Program-made: the position numbers and the translations under genes
Shown here: positions 1-5,167 of the stretch, piece by piece
Numbering within the stretch: position 1 is the first letter of the stretch
Layout: each line of letters begins with the position of its first letter
The notes under the pieces: model-generated
Told to the model about the DNA's origin: nothing
The model's input: the letters and a program-made list of their open reading frames with translations, nothing else
Databases searched by the model: none
Source of the DNA: Deltaproteobacteria bacterium
GTDB lineage: Bacteria > Desulfobacterota > Desulfarculia > Adiutricales > Adiutricaceae
Assembly (NCBI GenBank): GCA_031257955.1
Contig: JAIRNQ010000139.1
Span: 1-5,167 of the forward strand
DNA length: 5,167 nucleotides
Direction of reading: 5' to 3'

Positions 1-1249
1 TAAGCTGCTCTTGGCCGCGCAGGATAAGGCTGACGTTAAGGCCCCGGCCCAAAAGGGACTTAACCCTGGCCGCCAGGGGGCCCAGAAGGCCGGTCTCCCG
101 CCTGGGGAGCGAGGCCAGGGCCTTAAGATCGGCGTTGGTCTCGCAAGCGAAAGCGATTTCGGCGTCCAGGGCCGTCCCCTCGCCCAGCGGGGAGGCGCCC
201 TTTATGGGCGTCTCCACCGAGGCGTAGAGGCTAAGGCCGGGGGCGAGAAGCTTGTCCAAAAGGTTTTGGTGGGTGGCGTAAAGGGCCGGCATCGGCAGAT
301 GCGGGCGCTCCTCGTAGGCCAGGCGGGAGAAGTGGTTGTAAACGTTTAGGTAGGCGGCCTCCAGGGCCCCCCGGAAGCGGGCCGGCTCGATGACGATCAC
401 CGGGTTCTCCGGGCCCAGGTAATCCAGGGCCATGACTTTTTCCGGGGACCACAAGGGGCTCCAGTCGTCCAGATCCGCCGAGAGCAGGCCCTCTTTTAGG
501 CGACGGACCAAGGGCTCCCACAAAAGCCATAGCCAGCCATTTTTTTCGGCCAGGATTGCCAGCCTTTCGGCCCCCTTTTCCAGGGAGGCGGCGTCCCGGG
601 GGGCCTCCCCGGCCGGGACCAGGGTCAGGGTCTCCAGCTTTCCCACCGACCTTTGATCCTCGACCCCAAAGGTGCGGATGGACTCCAACACGTCCCCAAA
701 AAAATCCAGCCTGACCGGCAAATCCGCCCCGGCCGGAAAGACGTCGACGATGCCGCCCTTGACCGAGTAGTCGGCCACCGTCTCCACCTGCCCGACCGGG
801 TTGTAGCCGCCTTTGGCCAGGTAGTCTTTGAGCCGGTCGAAACCCACCTCGTCGCCGGGGGTGACCGTGAGGGTCCTTTGGCCAAGTTCCGTCCGATCCG
901 GGACCAGGCGCAAGAGGGCGCTGGCCGGGGCCACCACCGCCGAGGACTGACCCTTTTGGGCCAAAGTCTCCAGGGCCCTTAGCCTGTCGGCCCCGGCCTC
1001 GGGACTGACCACCTGGCCCATGAAGGGCTTGCCCTCCAGGCCCGGCATCGGGGCCACCAGACCCTCAGGCCAAAAAAACGACAGATCGCCGGCCAGATCC
1101 TCCGCCTCCAGGGCGGTGGGGGCCAGGATCAAAACGCTTCGCCCCGAGAAGGGCCCGGACATTAAATGGGCCACCAGCCTGGCCAAGGCCGGGGGATTGA
1201 GGCCGTAGAGGCCAATCTTGCCCCCCTCTGGGGCCAAAGCCCCGACCAT
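1..1249 (-). CDS. mfd: Transcription-repair coupling factor Mfd, N-terminal part (gene runs off the left edge)
   Basis: Mfd removes RNA polymerase stalled at DNA lesions and recruits UvrA for nucleotide excision repair. The reverse strand reads without a stop from 1249 to the edge: 416 codons of a family usually about 1100-1200 residues long. The visible part matches the UvrB-homology module. Diagnostic residues are at about 160-201: DYSVKGGIVDVFP, then PVRLDFFGD, then ESIRTF and DQRS, in the order known for Mfd and UvrB. Near the N-terminus, where UvrB has a Walker A loop, this protein reads GLYGLNPPALARL with no GKT, as expected for the ATPase-dead Mfd module. The polymerase-binding, translocase and C-terminal domains lie outside the window. 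The start is uncertain. ATG 1249 has GAAGGA touching it, too close for normal spacing. An in-frame TTG at 1273 has AAGGG (1287-1283) nine bases upstream and would give an N-terminus closer in length to E. coli Mfd. Identity is firm; start is not. Confidence 0.93.
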   Translation of the reverse strand, partial: MVGALAPEGGKIGLYGLNPPALARLVAHLMSGPFSGRSVLILAPTALEAEDLAGDLSFFWPEGLVAPMPGLEGKPFMGQVVSPEAGADRLRALETLAQKGQSSAVVAPASALLRLVPDRTELGQRTLTVTPGDEVGFDRLKDYLAKGGYNPVGQVETVADYSVKGGIVDVFPAGADLPVRLDFFGDVLESIRTFGVEDQRSVGKLETLTLVPAGEAPRDAASLEKGAERLAILAEKNGWLWLLWEPLVRRLKEGLLSADLDDWSPLWSPEKVMALDYLGPENPVIVIEPARFRGALEAAYLNVYNHFSRLAYEERPHLPMPALYATHQNLLDKLLAPGLSLYASVETPIKGASPLGEGTALDAEIAFACETNADLKALASLPRRETGLLGPLAARVKSLLGRGLNVSLILRGQEQL

Positions 1250-1322
1250 TCCTTCGTAATAACTCTCAGCCAAACCCTTAAACCCTTGTCCCGGGGCGGC
1301 CAACCGCCCATCCGGTCACGCG

Positions 1323-1365
1323 AAAAAGTCCCCCGGTCCCCTCCCCTTTGGCGAGGGGGCCGGGG
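1323..1365 (-). terminator. GC-rich hairpin plus T-run in the putative mfd leader (terminator or attenuator-like)
   Basis: Bases 1331-1343 pair with 1353-1365 to form a 13-bp stem with one G-T pair and a 9-base loop. Read on the minus strand, the stem is followed after GAC by five T residues (1327-1323), the layout of an intrinsic terminator. No gene on this strand ends here. The element lies between the candidate mfd promoter and the mfd start, so it could be a leader attenuator, a stop for antisense transcription from the ahcY side, or a dispersed palindromic repeat. The structure is certain; the role is inferred. Confidence 0.5.
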
Positions 1366-1387
1366 ACCGAGCGGAATCGATCCTGGA

Positions 1388-1416
1388 ATTTAACTATAAT
1401 TCGCCGCGAAAATCAA
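1388..1416 (-). promoter_or_regulatory. Candidate sigma70-type promoter for mfd
   Basis: On the minus strand TTGATT (1416-1411) is followed after exactly 17 bases by TTAAAT (1393-1388), each matching four of six consensus positions. An overlapping TATAGT (1398-1393) is a better -10 but has only a poor -35 (CTTTCT). This short AT-rich patch stands out from its GC-rich surroundings. Transcription would begin near 1381 and give a leader of about 110-130 nt. A plus-strand TATAAT occupies 1395-1400, but I see no -35 for it. Confidence 0.45.
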
Positions 1417-1430
1417 GAAAGGGGACGCGA

Positions 1431-1467
1431 AAGCCCGTCAGCTCCGCCGCCGGATCCGGACGGGCTT
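1431..1467. repeat. Perfect 9-bp inverted repeat between the divergent promoters
   Basis: AAGCCCGTC (1431-1439) is repeated in inverted form as GACGGGCTT (1459-1467). The 19-base spacer contains an inner TCCG/CGGA stem (1443-1446 with 1451-1454) and a CCGGATCCGG palindrome (1450-1459). It lies upstream of both candidate promoters, outside any gene. It could be an operator for a dimeric regulator or a hairpin in an unannotated small transcript. No T-run follows directly on the plus strand, and only three T follow on the minus strand. Confidence 0.5.
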
Positions 1468-1526
1468 AAACTCAATTGAATTTTAATGGCCACCTTCGCC
1501 CCATTGGCGACCCTATCGCCGGCCTC

Positions 1527-1575
1527 TTGGCCGGCCAAGGGATTGGCCTTTTGGCCGGAGTGGACAGTTTTGGCC
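1527..1575. repeat. Cluster of TTGGCC hexamers, including a 12-bp palindrome, upstream of ahcY
   Basis: TTGGCC begins at 1527, 1543, 1551 and 1570. The first forms TTGGCCGGCCAA (1527-1538) with an inverted copy. Near-copies flank the cluster (TTGGCG 1504, TTGGCT 1579, CTGGCC 1603). The stretch lies just upstream of the candidate ahcY promoter and is not convincingly coding. The same hexamer is also frequent inside the genes of this window as Leu-Ala codons TTG GCC, so the cluster may reflect a genome-wide word preference rather than a regulator site. Confidence 0.35.
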
Positions 1576-1603
1576 CTTTGGCTTAATTATTGGTTTTTAT
1601 TTC

Positions 1604-1632
1604 TGGCCATTGACTGCCGGCTAAGCTATAAT
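1604..1632 (+). promoter_or_regulatory. Candidate promoter for ahcY
   Basis: A perfect -10 box TATAAT (1627-1632) is preceded after 17 bases by TGGCCA (1604-1609), which matches TTGACA at four of six positions. A better-looking TTGACT (1610-1615) is only 11 bases from the -10 and cannot pair with it. Transcription would start near 1639, leaving a leader of about 125 nt before the ahcY start. Confidence 0.5.
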
Positions 1633-1663
1633 CACAACGCTACCGGCAAGGCCGCCAATGTCC

Positions 1664-1736
1664 CGGCCGGCGCGGTCGGCCGAGAAATTGGGGCGAGGCG
1701 ACCGTGGGAAGATAACCCGTCCACTGAGGGGTGGGC
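1664..1736 (+). promoter_or_regulatory. Structured 5' leader of ahcY, two hairpins, function unknown
   Basis: Two stems are visible. The first pairs 1664-1669 with 1677-1682 (6 bp, 7-base loop). The second pairs 1719-1724 with 1731-1736 (6 bp with one G-U, loop TGAGGG) and ends 12 bases before the Shine-Dalgarno sequence. The CCAC at 1721-1724 can instead pair with an upstream GTGG (1704-1707), so two mutually exclusive folds are possible. ahcY genes in some bacteria carry SAH riboswitches. I could not match the conserved core of that class as I remember it, so a riboswitch is only a possibility. Confidence 0.3.
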
Positions 1737-1748
1737 ACATAAAATAAA

Positions 1749-1764
1749 AAGGAGCCATGAAACA

Positions 1765-1768
<4 letters not shown>
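1749..1768 (+). promoter_or_regulatory. ahcY ribosome binding site with overlapping 3-codon mini-ORF
   Basis: AAGGAG (1749-1754) precedes both ATG 1757 (gap of 2) and GTG 1765 (gap of 10). The ATG opens Met-Lys-Gln-stop. Its TGA (1766-1768) shares two bases with the GTG start of ahcY (1765-1767). The spacing decides the start in favour of GTG. Whether the mini-ORF is ever translated cannot be seen from the sequence. Confidence 0.55.
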
Positions 1769-3021
<1,253 letters not shown>

Positions 3022-3044
3022 TCCTCCCGCCGGACCCAGAGCCC

Positions 3045-4043
3045 ATGGCCCCCGATAAATCCCTTCCCCCTTCCCCGGCCAAAGCGACGGTCCCGGCCGC
3101 CGTTTTGGCCGGATGCCTTTTGGCCTTGGCCTTTCTGGCCGGGCCGTTTCTGGACGAACCTTTTCTGGCCAGCGCTTGGGCCGCTCCCGAGGACTGGCCC
3201 CGGGAGGCCATCCTGGGCGCCGTGCGCCCGGAAGCCTCGGCCCGGCTGGAACGGCGTCTGGACGGGGTCAAGCGGGATTTTGAGGGTCAGATTAAGGGAG
3301 TTTCCGACCAAAAGCAGATCTCGGCCCTGGCCCTCAAGGCGGCCGGGGAGGCTTGGCTGGAGGCCGCCGCCCTTCTGGACTCGCCCAATGAGCTTTTCGA
3401 CCCCACCGACAGCGTCTTGGCCTTCGAGAGCCAGTGGGACGAGGCCGGATCTTCCTGGGCGGCCAGGGAAGGCCGGGCCCTCAAATTCTATTTCGAGGCC
3501 CTGAGCCGGCTCACGGCCCGGCTGGCCGTTCGGGCGGCGGACAAACCGGCCGCCGACAACTTGGCCGATCTCTTACGGGCGGCCAGGGCCGGCCAAAACC
3601 GCCCCAAACCCACGACCGTGCAGGCCCTGGAGGCGGAAGCCAAGGTCTTTTGGTCCAACCGTCTCTGCGCCCTGGCGACCGTTTTGGGGACCCTCGGGGC
3701 CAAAGGCGATCAGGGCGGCCAAGTGGCCGATCTGGTGACCGATCTCCTCAACCGCTCCGAGGTGGTGGCCAGCCGCACGGACATCCACTACCAGGCCAAG
3801 ATGGAACTCCTCTACCTAAACGACGCCCAGAGCCTGACCAGCGTCCTCTTCCTCATGGCCAAGGGCCAAGACTCGCCCATAGCCGAGGAAGCCGAAATCA
3901 TGGAACGAAACTGGGAAAACCACCTCAACCAAACCGACCTCCAAGTGGCCGACCGCATCAGCCTCACCTGGGTAGCCAACGCCCAACTGGCCTTCCCCTT
4001 GGCCTGGTGGCTGGCCACCGCCCCCGACGCCACCAAACAGTAA
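3045..4043 (+). CDS. Hypothetical exported alpha-helical protein, 332 residues
   Basis: I do not recognise this family. The N-terminus has lysines at 5 and 13, a hydrophobic stretch from about 18 to 36, and an AWAA sequence at 44-47 that fits signal peptidase I cleavage, so export to the periplasm is likely. An LAGC at 21-24 resembles a lipobox, but the hydrophobic run continues well past the cysteine, which argues against a lipoprotein. The rest is rich in Ala, Leu, Glu, Asp, Arg and Lys and looks mostly helical; I see no catalytic motif, no paired cysteines and no internal repeat. A second hydrophobic patch near the C-terminus (about 308-326, with WVANAQLAFPLAWWLA) could be a buried helix or membrane contact. 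ATG 3045 is the only good start; the bases before it (CCAGAG) are a weak ribosome site. Its position 23 nt behind ahcY suggests co-transcription and perhaps coupled translation, but no shared function is evident. Codon use (high GC at third positions, frequent TTG GCC) resembles its neighbours. Confidence 0.8.
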   Translation: MAPDKSLPPSPAKATVPAAVLAGCLLALAFLAGPFLDEPFLASAWAAPEDWPREAILGAVRPEASARLERRLDGVKRDFEGQIKGVSDQKQISALALKAAGEAWLEAAALLDSPNELFDPTDSVLAFESQWDEAGSSWAAREGRALKFYFEALSRLTARLAVRAADKPAADNLADLLRAARAGQNRPKPTTVQALEAEAKVFWSNRLCALATVLGTLGAKGDQGGQVADLVTDLLNRSEVVASRTDIHYQAKMELLYLNDAQSLTSVLFLMAKGQDSPIAEEAEIMERNWENHLNQTDLQVADRISLTWVANAQLAFPLAWWLATAPDATKQ

Positions 4044-4051
4044 AGGTTTTT

Positions 4052-4083
4052 GCCCCTCCCCTGCCCCCGGCCAGGGGAGCGGC
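4052..4083. repeat. GC-rich palindrome just after the 332-residue gene
   Basis: CTCCCCTG (4056-4063) pairs perfectly with CAGGGGAG (4072-4079) around an 8-base loop. Beyond one C/C mismatch, GCC (4052-4054) pairs with GGC (4081-4083). It begins 9 bases after the stop codon. No T-run follows on the plus strand, so alone it is not a standard terminator. It may protect the 3' end or assist the terminator downstream. It shares the word CCCCTCCCCT with the hairpin at 1331-1365. Confidence 0.5.
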
Positions 4084-4097
4084 CAAGAATTAAGTTT

Positions 4098-4123
4098 AAA
4101 AGTTTTTCGCCAAAAACTTTTTT
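4098..4123 (+). terminator. Probable intrinsic terminator for the ahcY unit
   Basis: AAAAGTTTTT (4098-4107) and AAAAACTTTT (4112-4121) form a perfect 10-bp stem with loop CGCC, ending in six consecutive T (4118-4123) and then an AT-rich stretch. It lies between two convergent genes, where a terminator is expected. The stem is almost all A-T, so it is weak alone and may work with the GC-rich hairpin 15 bases upstream. The inverted layout could also slow minus-strand transcripts from the phosphatase gene. Confidence 0.55.
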
Positions 4124-4261
4124 ATATACTCTTCCGGCCTTCCCCCGCGCCCTTAATCCCCCAGCCGCCGCCCAAACCGTCCCAACCCTTCCCGTCGCCG
4201 TCCCACTCCAACCCGCCCGCCCGGCCCCGGGTGCTCGGCACCGGATTGTCGATCGTTAAGG

Positions 4262-4294
4262 CGCCATTAGGGGGCCATTGGTGGGCCATTGGTG
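4262..4294. repeat. Short tandem repeat, three 11-bp units, next to the phosphatase stop codon
   Basis: GGCCATTGGTG occurs twice in direct succession (4273-4283 and 4284-4294), preceded by a diverged unit CGCCATTAGGG (4262-4272). The array ends four bases from the phosphatase stop codon. The rest of the convergent gap (about 4124-4260) is C-rich, with a small GGTGC/GCACC hairpin at 4230-4242 and no convincing gene. Confidence 0.6.
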
Positions 4295-4298
4295 GGGC

Positions 4299-5066
4299 TT
4301 AATCGTCCCGGTCGACCAGTTGGAGGAGAAAGGAGAAGTTGTCGCCGCAGTTGGCCGCCAGCAGGCTCTCGGAGAGGCGGAGGGCGGCCAGTTCCAGATC
4401 GGGGAGGGAGAGGCACTCTTCGAGTTCGGCCTCGGTCAGGCTTTCCCAGACCCCGTCGGAGCAGAGCAAGTAGAGGTCGTCGTTTTTGAGCCTGACGGCC
4501 CGGGAGAAGAGATCGAGATTGTGGTTGGATTCTTGGACGGCGCTGGTGATGAGGTTGCGTTTGGGGTGGGAGCGGATGCCGTCGAAGGTGATTTGGCCGT
4601 CCAGGTAAAGGCCGAAGACGGTCGAGTGGTCGCGGGAGAGAAGTTCCAAGAGGCCCTCCCGGAGACGGTAGACCCGACAGTCGCCGCAGTTAAAGACGGT
4701 GGCCGAGGGGCCGCGGCGCCAGAGGCCGGCCACGGTGGCCCCCATGCCGGCCAGGGAGGGATCGGAGGCGGCCAGGCGGTTCAGGCGTTGGACCGTGCCG
4801 TGTAAGCACTCCAGGAGGGTGTCGTGCCCGCGGGGATCGCCTATCTCGCGCCCGGGCAGAAGGTTTAGATCCTCGAGCAGGACCCGGGCGGCGGTGGACC
4901 CGCCGGGGCCGCCGCCCATGCCGTCGGCCACGGCCACCAGGGTCTCGGGACCCAGGGCCACCATGGGGTCGGCCATGGACAGATCCGAGTAGACGTCCCC
5001 GACCAGCAAGGCGTCCTCGTTGGCCGGTCGATCCGGGCCGGTGTTGGTAAAAAAAATGGTGGTCAT
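4299..5066 (-). CDS. PP2C-family (PPM) serine/threonine protein phosphatase
   Basis: This is a metal-dependent phosphatase expected to dephosphorylate Ser/Thr residues, usually opposing a Hanks-type kinase. Its 255 residues are one bacterial PP2C domain with no membrane segment or added domain. The motifs come in family order: RPANEDA at 13-19, VADGMGGG at 46-53 followed by GG at 55-56, GMGATVAGL at 107-115, FNCGDCRVYRLR at 125-136, SRDHS at 144-148, RNLITSAVQ at 170-178, LLCSDGVWES at 200-209 and CGDNFSF at 240-246. The metal-binding acidic residues (D18, D48, D204, D242) are all present, so it should be active. The canonical His after DGMGG is Gly here. ATG 5066 starts close to the first motif, as usual in the family; the bases before it hold no strong ribosome site. 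It lies 61 nt behind another minus-strand gene end. Relatives occur in type VI secretion clusters, in stress regulation and beside FHA or kinase genes; nothing visible decides between these. Confidence 0.93.
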   Translation of the reverse strand: MTTIFFTNTGPDRPANEDALLVGDVYSDLSMADPMVALGPETLVAVADGMGGGPGGSTAARVLLEDLNLLPGREIGDPRGHDTLLECLHGTVQRLNRLAASDPSLAGMGATVAGLWRRGPSATVFNCGDCRVYRLREGLLELLSRDHSTVFGLYLDGQITFDGIRSHPKRNLITSAVQESNHNLDLFSRAVRLKNDDLYLLCSDGVWESLTEAELEECLSLPDLELAALRLSESLLAANCGDNFSFLLQLVDRDD

Positions 5067-5110
5067 TTCCGGGCGCCGGGGCGGAGAGCCAGGCCTCCGT
5101 GGGGGTTGGC

Positions 5111-5137
5111 CAAGGGCTGGCCGAAGGCTAGCCCTTG
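5111..5137 (-). other. Stem-loop covering the stop codon of the upstream gene
   Basis: Bases 5111-5122 are the inverted complement of 5126-5137 apart from one position, around a 3-base loop. On the minus strand the stem is 11 pairs with one A/C mismatch. The TAG stop of the partial gene lies in its first arm. No T-run follows, so it is not a standard terminator. It could partly separate the partial gene from the phosphatase gene, for example as an RNA-stability or processing element. Confidence 0.45.
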
Positions 5138-5167
5138 TAGTCCAGGCCCCGCTGGTGAATGAGTTCC
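5128..5167 (-). CDS. C-terminal end of an unidentified gene (cut by the right edge)
   Basis: The minus strand reads ELIHQRGLDYKG and then TAG. Third codon positions are almost all G or C, like the confirmed genes here. Twelve residues are too few to assign a family. It would lie 61 nt upstream of the phosphatase gene on the same strand, so the two may share an operon. An alternative minus-strand frame stays open from the edge to a TGA at 5065-5063, which would overlap the phosphatase ATG in the ATGA arrangement. That frame has poor third-position GC in the part facing this reading, so I prefer the TAG end. Confidence 0.4.
   Translation of the reverse strand, partial: ELIHQRGLDYKG

Noticed and set aside
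11..1208. Several plus-strand and off-frame minus-strand open frames across the mfd region
   Set aside because: They are shadows. Only the minus-strand frame ending at 1249 carries recognisable Mfd motifs, and it is uninterrupted to the window edge.
1395..1400. Plus-strand TATAAT as a promoter for a small RNA or ahcY
   Set aside because: No hexamer resembling a -35 lies at 16-18 bases upstream, and the match is easily explained by overlap with the minus-strand AT-rich promoter patch.
1610..1632. TTGACT with TATAAT as the ahcY promoter pair
   Set aside because: The spacing is 11 bases, too short for sigma70. A sigma54 reading also fails because no GC doublet lies at the required distance from GG.
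1486..1764. In-frame extension of ahcY to ATG 1486, giving a 511-residue protein with a hydrophobic N-terminus
   Set aside because: The extra 93 residues resemble no part of the family, cross a TATAAT promoter box and an AT-rich stretch, and lack a ribosome site. GTG 1765 has a well-spaced Shine-Dalgarno and gives the normal length.
1664..1764. SAH riboswitch upstream of ahcY
   Set aside because: The location is right, but I could not find the conserved core or the closing pseudoknot of the SAH class as I remember it. Kept only as an unassigned structured leader.
3045..3120. Lipoprotein signal (LAGC) in the 332-residue protein
   Set aside because: Only about ten residues separate the last lysine from the cysteine and the hydrophobic run continues beyond it, so an ordinary cleavable signal ending at AWAA fits better.
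4050..4259. Plus-strand open frame of 69 codons in the convergent gap
   Set aside because: It runs through the hairpin and the terminator, is proline-rich only because the DNA is C-rich, and has no ribosome site or known motif.
4278..4992. Plus-strand open frames opposite the phosphatase gene
   Set aside because: The minus-strand frame contains every PP2C motif in order, so the opposite frames are by-products of high GC codon use.

Overview
The window is GC-rich and densely coded, with bacterial gene layout (short gaps, co-directional pairs, Shine-Dalgarno-like motifs). The gene content is a Mfd repair factor, a short-form S-adenosylhomocysteine hydrolase, a secreted helical protein and a PP2C phosphatase. 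It suggests a free-living-type Gram-negative bacterium, and a member of the Desulfobacterota (old Deltaproteobacteria) would fit. That placement is inference from sequence flavour only; there is no rRNA or other marker here.

Layout from left to right. (1) Bases 1-1249, minus strand: the N-terminal third of mfd, running off the left edge. (2) Bases 1274-1764: a divergent intergenic region of about 490 bp. It holds a candidate mfd promoter, a 13-bp GC-rich hairpin followed by a T-run inside the putative mfd leader, a 9-bp perfect inverted repeat, an array of TTGGCC hexamers and a candidate ahcY promoter with a leader of about 125 nt. (3) Bases 1765-3021, plus strand: ahcY, complete, most likely starting at a GTG. 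(4) Bases 3045-4043, plus strand: an unrecognised exported alpha-helical protein, 23 nt behind ahcY. (5) Bases 4044-4298: a convergent intergenic region with a GC-rich hairpin, an A/T-stem terminator and a short tandem repeat. (6) Bases 4299-5066, minus strand: a complete PP2C-family phosphatase. (7) Bases 5128-5167, minus strand: probably the last 12 codons of another gene.

How the genes relate. ahcY removes S-adenosylhomocysteine, the product of SAM-dependent methylation. The 332-residue protein behind it is probably co-transcribed, but nothing in its sequence links it to methyl metabolism. mfd is transcribed away from ahcY and is functionally separate. The phosphatase belongs to another minus-strand unit whose other members lie beyond the right edge, so its kinase or target cannot be named.

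I did not find a clear new multi-gene system. The points most worth a second look are the terminator-like hairpin in the mfd leader, the structured ahcY leader with a 3-codon mini-ORF whose stop overlaps the GTG start, and the stem-loop covering the stop codon upstream of the phosphatase gene.
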